From the NCBI RefSeq assembly GCF_000612805.1, contig NZ_HG964405.1, forward strand, positions 381,963-445,962: DNA of 64,000 nucleotides. The letters are read 5' to 3'. Below, piece after piece: positions 45,715 through 54,784 of this stretch; positions within the stretch are counted from its first letter, which is position 1, and every line of letters starts with the position of its first letter. The notes under the pieces are model-generated. The model had not been told where the DNA came from. It searched no databases and was given only the letters and a program-made list of their open reading frames with translations. This stretch comes from Bacillus ndiopicus. Lineage in GTDB: Bacteria > Bacillota > Bacilli > Bacillales_A > Planococcaceae. A program made the translations under genes and the position numbers.

Positions 45715-48324
45715 TTATTCCCCATTTTGAATTTCTTCTTCATCTGTACCAGGTTCCGTTGGATTTGTTGGATCCGTCGGGTTCGTAGGAGGTTCTACTT
45801 GTTCGTTGTCATTGTCCTCACCTGTATTATCACCTGTACTATCATCTGGATTTGTCGGATCTACTGGTTCGGTAGGTTCCTCAGTTCCAGAGTCAATTTC
45901 GTTATTTTCCTCAGGCTCCTCTGGTAAGCCCTCAATATAAATTGAAACTGAGCCCGGTTCACTACGCACTTCATCTGATAGGGCCGTTACTGTAAATACA
46001 TAGTTATGCCCTACTTCAATTGATGGGATTGTTACATAGTTTGCTCCTGATACCGAAATTATTGAAGGCTCAGCATCATCAATCGACATTGTTACTTCAA
46101 AGGAAATCGGTACAGCATTTGGATCGAAATCTTCTTCCAATGCACCAGGCGCTTGATGCTCCCAAGTCAAATCAATTGAGTTTGAGGCTTCGTTGTAGTT
46201 AGCTTGTAAATTAAACGGTGCATCTAACTCAATTTGCTCAAATGTATCAGATACTTCCTGCGGCTCTGTTCCTTTCACAAATAGCTCTGTCATACGTAAA
46301 TTATCAGGTGTAAATTCACTTGCTAATTTTAGCGGTGATGTACCTACTTCGACCGTTGCTGATACGACGGAGCCTGGCTGTGTAAAGCGAGCTGTTTCGA
46401 TAGATGCTGACAGCTGTGACATGATTGCTTTAAATAAATTTTGTGGTAAGCGGCGTTCCTCCCAAGTTGTAATTGCATCAGAACGTAGTCTATAACCACT
46501 CCAAACGGCAATTGAATAATTCGTTGTATAGCCTGCAAACCATGAATCAGGTACAGCCGAGCTTGGTAAATTATATTTTGAAAACTCTTCAGCTGAATAG
46601 TTTGTTGTTCCTGTTTTACCTGCAATATCAAGACCTGGTACGTTGGCCGCAGTACCTGATGCGTTTGGTTTGTTCCCAACAACATCGCGTAGCATATCTG
46701 TTACCATATAGGCTGTGTAATCGCTCATTGCAATTGTTTCTTCAGGTTTATATTCTTTAGATGTTGTTCCATCGCGATAAACAATTTTCGTGATAGAGTG
46801 TGGTGCTATATAAACGCCATTATTCCCGAATGCCGCATAAGCGCCTGCCATTTGGACAGGGGAAATATTAATGCGTCCACCACCAATTGCATCTGATTCA
46901 ACAACATAGTCTACGTCAATACCTAAGCGCGAAACAAAGTTTTTTGCTTTATCTAATCCAACTGCTTGTAATGTTTTAACAGCAGGAATATTACGTGATG
47001 TGTATAGAGCTTGACGAGCTGTCATTGTCCCTAAATATTTATTATCCCAGTTTGTAATCGTTTGATTTGTACCAGAATATTTCATTGGTTCATCCACTAA
47101 TGTTTCACCAGTCGACCATTTTAAATATTCGATAGCAGGTGCGTAATCAATGATTGGTTTCATCGTTGAGCCAGGTGCTCGCGTTACTAAATCGTAGGCG
47201 AAGTTATAGCCACGCTCTACGCCGTAATCACGTCCACCACCGATTGCTCGAATTTCCCCTGTTTTTGTATCAATGACAGATACACCTGATTCAATTTTTT
47301 CTGTCATAAAGTTAGCATCGTTGTTCATTACTGATTCAACAATTTTTTGTGCATTTGGATCAAGAGTCGTATAAACTTTTATACCTTCTGCTAATGCATC
47401 GTTGTCACCGTTACGCTCTAGCTCTGATAAGACAACATCCAAAAATGCAGGGTAGTTTGTAACAGTTGCAGGTTTACGCTCATCCTCTGGCAATACGCGG
47501 TCTGCAACAGTTAGTTTTTTCGCTTCATCAGCTTGTGCTTGTGTAATTTTTTTATGCTGAACCATCAAGCCTAATACAGTATTACGTCTTTTTTCTGCAA
47601 GCTCTGGGTTTTTAAATGGATTATAATTATTCGGACTTTGTGGCATACCAGCAAGTGTAGCCATTTGGTCTAATGATAATTCATTTAATGGCTTGCCATA
47701 AAAATATTCCGATGCTTGCCCAAAGCCATATACACGGCCAGACATTAAAATTTTATTAAAGTACATTTCAAAAATTTCTTCTTTAGAATATTGGCGTTCA
47801 AGCTGTATAGAAAGCCAAGCTTCCTGCGCTTTTCGCTTTAGCTTTTTATCATTTTTTAAAAATGAATTTTTCACAACCTGCTGTGTAATAGTACTACCAC
47901 CTTGTGAGCCAAAGCCATGTTTGAAGTTTGCAATAACTGCACCACCAAGTCGCCATAAATCGATACCGAAATGATCAAAGAAGCGTGCATCCTCTGTTGC
48001 TAAAATTGCGGAAACCATATCATCTGGAATATCCTCGAATTTTACATATTTCCGACTTTCTTGGCCTAGCGTTGCAAACACTTCTCCATTAATATCATAA
48101 AACTCTGATGAAACAGGATATTTTAATAGCTCTTCATCTAAATCTGGTGCGGTACTTGCATAATAGGCAAATAATCCAGCGCCGCCTAAAAAGCCTAGCA
48201 CGCCAAGTAAAACGATTGTTAAAACAATGCGCTTTAACCAAATTTTAAATGGGGTCTGCTTTTTTTTCTTTTGTTGTTGACGCTGCTTTTTTATATCTTC
48301 GCGTGTTAATTTACGTTCAGTCAC
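45715..48324 (-). CDS. ponA: Penicillin-binding protein 1A (glycosyltransferase/transpeptidase)
   Basis: 869 residues. Basic cytoplasmic tail, one membrane helix (about 30-52), GT51 glycosyltransferase (AILATEDARFFDHFG, GSTITQQVVKN), then a penicillin-binding transpeptidase with SxxK in APGSTMKP, SRN in SRNIPAV and KTG in GKTGTTNYS. The C terminus has a fibronectin-III-like domain (about 705-800) and a long acidic Pro/Thr/Glu/Asp tail. It polymerises and cross-links peptidoglycan on the outer membrane face. GTG start with GAGGAG eight bases upstream. It lies downstream of recU, as in other Bacillales. Confidence 0.95.
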   Translation of the reverse strand: MTERKLTREDIKKQRQQQKKKKQTPFKIWLKRIVLTIVLLGVLGFLGGAGLFAYYASTAPDLDEELLKYPVSSEFYDINGEVFATLGQESRKYVKFEDIPDDMVSAILATEDARFFDHFGIDLWRLGGAVIANFKHGFGSQGGSTITQQVVKNSFLKNDKKLKRKAQEAWLSIQLERQYSKEEIFEMYFNKILMSGRVYGFGQASEYFYGKPLNELSLDQMATLAGMPQSPNNYNPFKNPELAEKRRNTVLGLMVQHKKITQAQADEAKKLTVADRVLPEDERKPATVTNYPAFLDVVLSELERNGDNDALAEGIKVYTTLDPNAQKIVESVMNNDANFMTEKIESGVSVIDTKTGEIRAIGGGRDYGVERGYNFAYDLVTRAPGSTMKPIIDYAPAIEYLKWSTGETLVDEPMKYSGTNQTITNWDNKYLGTMTARQALYTSRNIPAVKTLQAVGLDKAKNFVSRLGIDVDYVVESDAIGGGRINISPVQMAGAYAAFGNNGVYIAPHSITKIVYRDGTTSKEYKPEETIAMSDYTAYMVTDMLRDVVGNKPNASGTAANVPGLDIAGKTGTTNYSAEEFSKYNLPSSAVPDSWFAGYTTNYSIAVWSGYRLRSDAITTWEERRLPQNLFKAIMSQLSASIETARFTQPGSVVSATVEVGTSPLKLASEFTPDNLRMTELFVKGTEPQEVSDTFEQIELDAPFNLQANYNEASNSIDLTWEHQAPGALEEDFDPNAVPISFEVTMSIDDAEPSIISVSGANYVTIPSIEVGHNYVFTVTALSDEVRSEPGSVSIYIEGLPEEPEENNEIDSGTEEPTEPVDPTNPDDSTGDNTGEDNDNEQVEPPTNPTDPTNPTEPGTDEEEIQNGE

Positions 48325-48431
48325 GTTCTATCTCCTCACTTTGAGTGTTTTCCATAGTAATGAAGCTTATGAATTCCATTTAATCAGCTTTCATTAATCG
48401 GACATTAATAGGCATTTATTTGACTTGCCTG

Positions 48432-49046
48432 TTAATGTAGAACCAATTGCTGTACAGCCTGTAAATAATCAATACGTGGCTGATAGCTTGGTTTAATTTC
48501 AATTGTCTTTGCTTCAAATTGCTGAAGTGGTATCGATTTGCGCCCACCTTGCTCCATTTGCTGCCAGGCGTTTTCGACAACAGAAAAGGGCGTAATAAAA
48601 TAGCGATTTAATGATGAAAAACGAATAATAAAAAAGGCAATGCCTTTTTGCAGTATAACATTTTTCATATGCTCTATTTGATGTGCGTGAATATTTTTTA
48701 AAGGAAAGGATGTTTTATTTTCTGTTTCCTTCGCTTCAAAATCTAAATAATAGCCATTCCATACGCCATTGTAATCTGTTGTAGAAGGCGTGCGAAAGTA
48801 AGCCTCCCTGATAACAGCTGCACTTCTCGATGGGTACTCTACTTTGACGATTTGAATTGGAACAGGTTTCTTATGAATATTGGCAATTTGTCTCTGCAAA
48901 TAATAAGCATTTGTTTCGTTTAAATCATCTTCTAATGTTTTTCCACGATTACCAAAATTAACATCTTTTATCGCTTGCTGTTTTTTAGGCTTTTGCACTT
49001 CTTCTGTACCCGTTTTATAAGGCTTCCCATTTGGATAGCGAATCAT
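48432..49046 (-). CDS. recU: Holliday junction resolvase RecU
   Basis: 204 residues from the second of two adjacent ATGs, giving the family start MIRYPNGKPY; AAAGGGTG then lies six bases away (49049 is the alternative start). The nuclease core is visible around FEAKETENKTSFPLKNIHAH, with the acidic and Lys residues of the PD-(D/E)xK fold. It cuts four-way junctions in recombination and segregation. Upstream of ponA on the same strand. Confidence 0.95.
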   Translation of the reverse strand: MIRYPNGKPYKTGTEEVQKPKKQQAIKDVNFGNRGKTLEDDLNETNAYYLQRQIANIHKKPVPIQIVKVEYPSRSAAVIREAYFRTPSTTDYNGVWNGYYLDFEAKETENKTSFPLKNIHAHQIEHMKNVILQKGIAFFIIRFSSLNRYFITPFSVVENAWQQMEQGGRKSIPLQQFEAKTIEIKPSYQPRIDYLQAVQQLVLH

Positions 49047-49181
49047 CATTTTCACCCTTTCGAAATGCACCTTTTTGTATTTTAACACAACTTTTATCAT
49101 TTACTGTCTAGTTTTGCGATTGACAAGGATTTTCTTAGGTCTTCTTGAAAAAGTATCAATAGCAATGAGAGGAGGCATATG

Positions 49182-49427
49182 ATGACAAGACTTCAATCGC
49201 TTATTTTAAGTATTGAACAGGTAACGCAATTATTAGATGCCGCATTAGAGCAGCAACGCGCTGCGCTCACTCTACAATTTTCACAAAAAATCACAGTAGC
49301 CTATCAAAAAGTAAGCTTAGCAGAAAAACGAATACAAGTAAAGAATACACGTTCCCATAGTGAGGCGACCAACAAACAGGCTAGCACACCACTTGTTCGC
49401 CACCCAATTGATTTTAGATTGGAGTGA
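49182..49427 (+). CDS. Hypothetical small protein, 81 residues
   Basis: Not recognised. N-terminal half helical (LQSLILSIEQVTQLLDAALE), C-terminal part basic. GGAGG precedes two adjacent ATGs; the second (49182) has better spacing. It is divergent from recU and upstream of yppE, a zone of small yppC/yppD-type genes in B. subtilis, but I cannot match it to a named family. Confidence 0.65.
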   Translation: MTRLQSLILSIEQVTQLLDAALEQQRAALTLQFSQKITVAYQKVSLAEKRIQVKNTRSHSEATNKQASTPLVRHPIDFRLE

Positions 49428-49534
49428 TAGCCTTTTAGAAAAAAGGTTACTTTTTTTAAAAAGAGGTAGCTGTCGCGCAATTGGTGAAAAGATTTGGTAC
49501 ACTGTATTTAATAAAGTGAAACTTGAGGTGTACC

Positions 49535-49921
49535 ATGCAATTAATTGAACTAACAACCTATTTAATAGCGCAATGTGAGGAAGCGAAAACACGCTTCTTT
49601 CACATGCGTGAATTTGATTTGCAGCCTGACTTTTTTTCGGAGGTCAAGCCACATGCTGACCATATACATGAACAATTGCTCGTATGGCGTCAGCTCACTA
49701 AGGAATGGCGCGTAAGCTATCAGCCAAAATATATGCACAATCAACAGATCGACCAAGTAGTGGATGCAATGGAGCAATTTATCGTTCAATCTTTTTACAA
49801 GGAAACGAGCAAAAAGAGATTTTTACAATCTATACATTCAGTTCATTATACACTTTCCACATTACTGCGCTATTTAGAGGAGGGAGAAGCGAATGTACAG
49901 CAAAAAGAAGACGATTTCTGA
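49535..49921 (+). CDS. yppE: YppE-like protein (DUF1798)
   Basis: 128 residues, all-helical appearance (TTYLIAQCEEAKTRFFHMRE; VVDAMEQFIVQSFYKETSKK). Start at 49535 after GAGGTGTACC. Position near recU and length match YppE, a helical-bundle protein of unknown function. Its 3' end overlaps the helicase gene by 29 bases. Confidence 0.8.
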   Translation: MQLIELTTYLIAQCEEAKTRFFHMREFDLQPDFFSEVKPHADHIHEQLLVWRQLTKEWRVSYQPKYMHNQQIDQVVDAMEQFIVQSFYKETSKKRFLQSIHSVHYTLSTLLRYLEEGEANVQQKEDDF

Positions 49922-52169
49922 ATTATTACAAGCATGGCAATATGATGAAGAATTAAAGGAAAATATAACCCATTGGCATACATTGGAGGCACAGCCCCCT
50001 CGCTACGCAGATTTTCCAGCGGCGCTTCACCCTTCAATAAAAAAAGCGCTACATGCAAGGGGAATCAAGCAGCTTTATACACACCAGCGTGAAGCCTTTG
50101 ATTTCGCTATGCAGGGGCAGTCTTTCACAGCCATTACACCAACTGCTTCAGGTAAATCATATTGCTACCATCTACCAGTATTGCAAACGATTTTACATAA
50201 TAAATCAGCACGAGCCATTTATTTATTCCCGACAAAAGCTTTGGCGCAAGATCAAAAATCCGATTTAAATGAGCTTATCGAGCTGATGGGAGAGGAGATT
50301 TTAAGCTACACGTATGACGGTGATACGGCTCCAGGTATTCGCCAAAAAATTCGTAAAGCTGGGCATATTGTTATGACAAATCCAGATATGCTGCATTCAG
50401 GAATCTTGCCGCATCATACGAAGTGGGTATCCCTTTTTGAAAACCTACAATATATCGTCATTGATGAGTTGCATACCTATAAAGGCGTATTTGGTAGCCA
50501 TGTAGCGCATGTAATTCGCCGTTTGCAACGAATTTGTGCCTTCTATGGAAGCAATCCTATTATTATTTGTACATCCGCAACAATTCGCAATCCGCGTGAG
50601 CTAGCGGAAAATTTAACGAATACAAAGCATGCACTTATTGAAAAATCTGGTGCACCTGTTGGTAAAAAGACATTTATTTTTTATAATCCACCGATTATTC
50701 ATCCAACATTCGGTGTACGTAGGAGCTCTGTGTTAGAGGTGCGCGATTTATCAACCCGGCTGTTTGAAGCAGGCATTCAAACGATTATCTTTGCCAAATC
50801 AAGAGTGCGTGTAGAAATGCTCGTTACCTATTTAAAATCATTGACGGCGAAAAAAATCGCTGACCATTCAATTCAAGGCTATCGAGGCGGCTATTTGCCG
50901 AGTGAGCGTAGGCAAATAGAAAAGGGCTTGCGCGACGGCTCAATTCAAATGGTCGTAAGCACGAATGCGTTAGAGCTCGGTGTAGACATTGGACAGCTAC
51001 AGGCATGTATTATGACGGGCTATCCTGGTAATATTGCGAGCGCATGGCAGCAAGCAGGTCGCGCGGGTAGAAGACAGGATGAGGCATTAATCATTTACGT
51101 CGCACAGTCAACCGCGCTAGACCAATATGTTGTCAATCATCCGACTTATTTATTAGGTAGTGAGCCTGAGCAAGCAAATATAAATCCAGAAAATATTTTA
51201 ATATTAATGTCACATTTGAAATGTGCAGCATTTGAGCTACCATTCTCAATAAACGATACATACGGCGAATTTGAAGTGCAAGAATTGCTAGCATATTTAG
51301 CGGAGGAGGGCGTACTCGTTCAAACTTCAACACAATGGCATTGGATGAGCGACCGCTTTCCAGCACATGATATTAGCTTACGTTCAGCAGCACAGGAAAA
51401 TGTCGTTATTATCGATAAAACAGTCCCTACCCAAACAAGAGTTATCGGTGAAATGGATACATACAGCGCTATGACCTTGCTACATGAGGAAGCAATTTAT
51501 ATTCATCAAGGTACACAATTCCAAGTAGAGGAGCTTGATTGGGAAGAGAAAAAAGCCTATGTAACAGAAGTCGATGTCGATTATTTTACAGATGCCAATT
51601 TAGCGGTGGAGTTGAAGGTGTTAGAGGAAGATAAAGTGGCTAATTTAGGTGAAGCGACAGTTAGCTATGGTGATGTTAGTCTGCTAGCTATTCCGACGAT
51701 TTTTAAGAAAATCCGCTTCGGCACCCACGACAACATAGGCTCAGGACCTATAACATTACCCCCAATGGAAATGCATACAAATGCAACATGGATGTCCTTT
51801 GATTTACCTAAAGATTGGTCAGAGGAAATGATGACAGATGCTTTGAATGGTGTTGCGTATGCAATGCATTCCTTTATATCACTCTTTATCCAATGCGATC
51901 GCAGTGATGTATCTGTTGTACCGCAGGTGAAAGCAGTGCATAACGAGCGCCCAACAATATTTATTTATGATAGTTACCCAGGGGGGATTGGGCTAAGTGA
52001 AAAAGTTTATGATTTAATTTTACCACTCCTTGAACGTACTATTGAACATGTAGAAAGCTGTCCATGCAAAGCGGGCTGTCCATCCTGCATTGGGGCACAA
52101 GACAACTTAAACGACGGCAAGAAGCGTGTGTTAAAAGTATTGGAAATTTTATGCGCAGAAATGATGTAA
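49893..52169 (+). CDS. mrfA: DEXH-box DNA repair helicase MrfA (YprA family)
   Basis: 758 residues. Motif I TPTASGKSYCY, motif II VIDELHTYKG, motif VI QQAGRAGRRQ, and a C-terminal MZB/DUF1998 zinc-binding domain with the cysteine cluster CPCKAGCPSC. B. subtilis MrfA unwinds DNA 3'-5' in mitomycin C repair together with the nuclease MrfB; no mrfB follows here. GAGGAGGGAG lies before the ATG, inside the end of yppE, so translation is coupled. Confidence 0.93.
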   Translation: MYSKKKTISELLQAWQYDEELKENITHWHTLEAQPPRYADFPAALHPSIKKALHARGIKQLYTHQREAFDFAMQGQSFTAITPTASGKSYCYHLPVLQTILHNKSARAIYLFPTKALAQDQKSDLNELIELMGEEILSYTYDGDTAPGIRQKIRKAGHIVMTNPDMLHSGILPHHTKWVSLFENLQYIVIDELHTYKGVFGSHVAHVIRRLQRICAFYGSNPIIICTSATIRNPRELAENLTNTKHALIEKSGAPVGKKTFIFYNPPIIHPTFGVRRSSVLEVRDLSTRLFEAGIQTIIFAKSRVRVEMLVTYLKSLTAKKIADHSIQGYRGGYLPSERRQIEKGLRDGSIQMVVSTNALELGVDIGQLQACIMTGYPGNIASAWQQAGRAGRRQDEALIIYVAQSTALDQYVVNHPTYLLGSEPEQANINPENILILMSHLKCAAFELPFSINDTYGEFEVQELLAYLAEEGVLVQTSTQWHWMSDRFPAHDISLRSAAQENVVIIDKTVPTQTRVIGEMDTYSAMTLLHEEAIYIHQGTQFQVEELDWEEKKAYVTEVDVDYFTDANLAVELKVLEEDKVANLGEATVSYGDVSLLAIPTIFKKIRFGTHDNIGSGPITLPPMEMHTNATWMSFDLPKDWSEEMMTDALNGVAYAMHSFISLFIQCDRSDVSVVPQVKAVHNERPTIFIYDSYPGGIGLSEKVYDLILPLLERTIEHVESCPCKAGCPSCIGAQDNLNDGKKRVLKVLEILCAEMM

Positions 52170-52222
52170 AGTTGCTTTTGTATGACAAAATAGGCAATAC
52201 ACACTGAACTTCAAATTAAGAT

Positions 52223-52270
52223 AAACGAAGCAACCATCTGACACCAACGTCAAATGGTTGCTTCGTTTTT
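52223..52270 (+). terminator. Terminator between mrfA and the convergent SDR gene
   Basis: A 15-base stem AAACGAAGCAACCAT with ATGGTTGCTTCGTTT is followed by more T residues. Confidence 0.85.
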
Positions 52271-52285
52271 ATAACAATTTTTCAA

Positions 52286-53038
52286 TTAAATAGCTGTCCA
52301 ACCGCCATCGATTACTAGCTCAGCGCCTGTCATAAAGCGAGACTCATCAGATGCTAGGAAGACAACTCCGTAGGCAACATCTTCAGGCTCACCGAAGTAT
52401 GGCAATTGCGTATATGTTTGATAATAAGGCAATGCGCCACCTTCTTGCATCGTTGGTGCTGTCATTGGTGTGACAATAATTCCTGGGTGAACTGAATTCA
52501 CACGAATTTTATCTTTGCCATATTCGATGGCAGCAGATTTAGATAGCACACGAAGCGCTCCTTTTGCTGCTGTATATGGGCTAGTACCAGCCATCCCAAC
52601 AATACCACCGATAGAAGAAATGTTGATAATAGAACCGCCACCAGCCCTTTGCATTTCAGGGATTACATATTTCATGCCAATAATGCAACCATTAAGGTTG
52701 ATATCCATAATTTTATTCCATTCATCCATTTCCATGTTGGCGATTGTTTTTGGTGATGAAACGCCGGCATTATTTACAAGGATATCTACTTTACCATATG
52801 CTTTTACAGCTTCCGCAATCACTGATTTCCACGCATCTTCAGATGTTACATCGTGTTGGATACCAATAATATCTCCGCCGTTTTCTTTAATTTCTTTGAC
52901 TAAGTTAGTTAATGACTCAATTTGTACATCAGTTGCAATAACTTTTGCGCCTTCTTGGGCAAATAGTTTTGCTTCAGATGCCCCCATACCCATTGCTGCA
53001 CCAGTAATAATTGCTACTTTCCCATTTAAACGACCCAT
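52286..53038 (-). CDS. Short-chain dehydrogenase/reductase
   Basis: 250 residues, classical SDR. NAD(P) motif TGAAMGMG, NNAG, the catalytic Ser in NISSIGG and Tyr/Lys in YTAAKGA. It oxidises or reduces an alcohol/ketone; closest in feel to cyclic-alcohol dehydrogenases, substrate unknown. The start at 53038 has GAAGGGAAG upstream; the longer frame adds an unrelated leader that would lie in the control region. Divergent from a TetR regulator that probably controls it. Confidence 0.9.
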   Translation of the reverse strand: MGRLNGKVAIITGAAMGMGASEAKLFAQEGAKVIATDVQIESLTNLVKEIKENGGDIIGIQHDVTSEDAWKSVIAEAVKAYGKVDILVNNAGVSSPKTIANMEMDEWNKIMDINLNGCIIGMKYVIPEMQRAGGGSIINISSIGGIVGMAGTSPYTAAKGALRVLSKSAAIEYGKDKIRVNSVHPGIIVTPMTAPTMQEGGALPYYQTYTQLPYFGEPEDVAYGVVFLASDESRFMTGAELVIDGGWTAI

Positions 53039-53101
53039 ATTAAAACTTCCCTTCAATATAAATGAATAATCTATGAACAGATTAACAACTAGTTGTATTA
53101 T

Positions 53102-53208
53102 CGACACTGTGTCGTTAATATAATTATAAATCTTCTACTTAAAAAGACAAACGACAATTATGTCGATTGTGCTGTTTTGACAACATTCTTCGTTAGTATG
53201 TTGTCAAA
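53102..53208. promoter_or_regulatory. Three inverted repeats in the SDR-TetR divergent region
   Basis: CGACACTGTGTCG (53102-53114) and CGACAATTATGTCG (53152-53165) share CGACA half-sites and are likely TetR operators. TTTGACAACAT and ATGTTGTCAAA (53176-53208) form a perfect 11-base inverted repeat around 11 bases, near the TetR gene's own promoter (contains TTGACA). Confidence 0.65.
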
Positions 53209-53237
53209 GTGATGAATTTAATACAAGGAGCTTGAAA

Positions 53238-53849
53238 ATGTCGAAAAAATTGGACCCCCGGGTAATAAGAACACGCCAACTATTAAGAGATGCGCTTGTA
53301 GAATTAATTGATGAGCAAGGTTATGAGAAAATCACTGTACAAGATATTACACAGCGTGCGACCTTGAACCGTGCTACTTTTTATTTACACTATCGCGATA
53401 AGTTAGATTTGCTTTATCAAAGCTCAGAGGAAATTTTACATGAGCTAGTAAGCAGTATTCGTCCGCCATTTAAAGAGAAGACGGATTTTGATTTATTACG
53501 AAGCTATGATCAACCTCATAGGGAATTTGTCTATTTATTTGATCAAGTTGCTATTAATAGTAAGTTGTACAAGGTATACCTTACGGAAAAGAATATTCCT
53601 TATTTTGCAACAGGCTTGAAAAAAATAATTATAGATTTTGTCTCAAGTGGCATTCATTTTATGGAACCTGATGATGGGAAGCTGACAGTGCCACGTGATA
53701 TGGCTATCCGTTTTTATGCGGCAGCCTTTCTTGAAGTGATTGTCTGGTGGTTGGAAAATGATATGCCCTATACGTCCAAATTTATGGCGACTCAATTAAT
53801 GCGTATTACCATTAAAGGGCCGTATATCGATAATCCATTTTTTAAATAA
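53238..53849 (+). CDS. TetR/AcrR family regulator
   Basis: 203 residues. N-terminal TetR HTH with TLNRATFYLHYRDK; the C-terminal half (about 75-203) fits the TetR_C_8-type ligand/dimer domain. ATG at 53238 with AAGGAG upstream. Divergent from the SDR gene, with dyads in the shared promoter region, so local repression is likely. Confidence 0.9.
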   Translation: MSKKLDPRVIRTRQLLRDALVELIDEQGYEKITVQDITQRATLNRATFYLHYRDKLDLLYQSSEEILHELVSSIRPPFKEKTDFDLLRSYDQPHREFVYLFDQVAINSKLYKVYLTEKNIPYFATGLKKIIIDFVSSGIHFMEPDDGKLTVPRDMAIRFYAAAFLEVIVWWLENDMPYTSKFMATQLMRITIKGPYIDNPFFK

Positions 53850-54022
53850 TGGAAAGCAAATCTATGAATTCATGATTATAGCCTTTACAAGATATGAAGT
53901 ATATTAATTTTAAATATTCAACAAAAATCAAAGAAGATTAATAAAATGATTGATAAAAAGGGTATTTTTTATGATATCTATATAGATTAAATATAAAAAT
54001 AAAAAGTATTTTAATTTTTTGA

Positions 54023-54051
54023 TTGTTTGGATATTTTGCATATGGTAATAT
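54023..54051 (+). promoter_or_regulatory. Putative promoter of the small secreted peptide gene
   Basis: TTGTTT (54023-54028) and TAATAT (54046-54051) are 17 bases apart, 29 bases before the ATG. Confidence 0.55.
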
Positions 54052-54080
54052 ATTCTTAATCTACGTAAGGGGGTATTTTT

Positions 54081-54248
54081 ATGAAAAAGAAGAAAAGATT
54101 ATGGTCAATGGTTACTGCGGCTGTGCTGCTAACAAGTCTATCTTTTGGTTCAGGTGCAAGTGCTGCGAATGATCAAGGAGCTGGCGGAGGTGTTGGTTTC
54201 CCACCACCTAAGTGTACTCCTACAAATCAATGCCCAATACAGAGTTAA
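54081..54248 (+). CDS. Small secreted peptide, 55 residues
   Basis: A strong AAGGGGG site precedes the ATG. Lys-rich N terminus and hydrophobic core (MKKKKRLWSMVTAAVLL) with a signal-peptidase site after GASA give a predicted mature peptide of about 27 residues. That peptide is Gly/Pro-rich and holds two cysteines six apart (FPPPKCTPTNQCPIQS). Its own promoter-like sequence and terminator bracket it. Could be a signalling peptide, a bacteriocin-like peptide or a cell-surface peptide; no family is recognised. It stands before the MFS-NRPS locus. Confidence 0.72.
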   Translation: MKKKKRLWSMVTAAVLLTSLSFGSGASAANDQGAGGGVGFPPPKCTPTNQCPIQS

Positions 54249-54272
54249 ATCGAATACAAAAATCATCATAAG

Positions 54273-54303
54273 AGCCAGTTGCATCTCAACATGGCTTTTT
54301 TCA
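54273..54303 (+). terminator. Terminator after the small peptide gene
   Basis: AGCCAGTTG pairs with CAACATGGCT (one mismatch), followed by T6. Confidence 0.8.
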
Positions 54304-54526
54304 TTATTTAACTTGATTCAGAAAAATTTTACTGCTGGGAAGACATAGTGACAGCAACAATATATTTTTTGGACAAAAACAACGCGACAGGTAAAAAAAC
54401 GCCCGCCTTCATAGGCGGGAAGGCGCATTTTAGTTCCACCGAATCAGAGGAACTTAGCCTAAGAGCACAATCTCCTTGTAAAAACTTCAGAGCGATTAAT
54501 ATTTAAACTTCCAAAAAAACCAGTTG
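54304..54526. other. Gene-free stretch with two hairpins
   Basis: CCCGCCT/AGGCGGG (54402-54419, loop TCAT) and AGTTCC/GGAACT (54432-54454) follow each other without a T-run. They look like an RNA element or the end of a decayed mobile element; no transposase remnant is visible. No coding frame is supported. Confidence 0.4.
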
Positions 54527-54655
54527 ATGTCATGGATTTTGAAGAGGGTCTGCGCGATGTCGGTTAGTGAATGTTGGTGCGCATAGAAACAGTTTTATGT
54601 TAATTTACGCTAGCTAGCACAAAGAAATCTAGACTAGAGTAGGCTTTGGCATAAG
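54527..54655. repeat. Dispersed structured repeat, copy D (degenerate)
   Basis: Aligns with copy B over GATGTC, GATTTTGAAGAG, the GTTTTA(C/T)GTTAA block and AATCTAG, ending near GGCTTTGGCATAAG. The terminal GATTC end is lost. Confidence 0.55.
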
Positions 54656-54784
54656 CTATATTTAGCATTTTATTCAAAATAATCTATTTTCTTGTCGGAT
54701 GATGTCGGAAAAAAATGTAACATTTTACATAAAATTTGTGATATAGTAAAAATGTGACGATTAATTATTTTTGAGGGGATAACT

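Noticed and set aside
49360-49548. 62-codon frame between the small hypothetical gene and yppE
   Set aside because: It overlaps both the 49182-49427 gene and the start of yppE and lacks a ribosome binding site.
52515-53069. 184-codon plus-strand frame opposite the SDR gene
   Set aside because: The SDR frame has all catalytic motifs; the opposite frame has none.
54145-54348. 67-codon frame overlapping the small secreted peptide gene
   Set aside because: It is in another frame, has no ribosome binding site and runs through the terminator; the 54081 frame has a signal peptide and good initiation signals.
54402-54454. IS200/IS605-type element end
   Set aside because: The GC-rich hairpin is suggestive, but no TnpA/TnpB remnant or matching left end is visible, so no mobile element is called.
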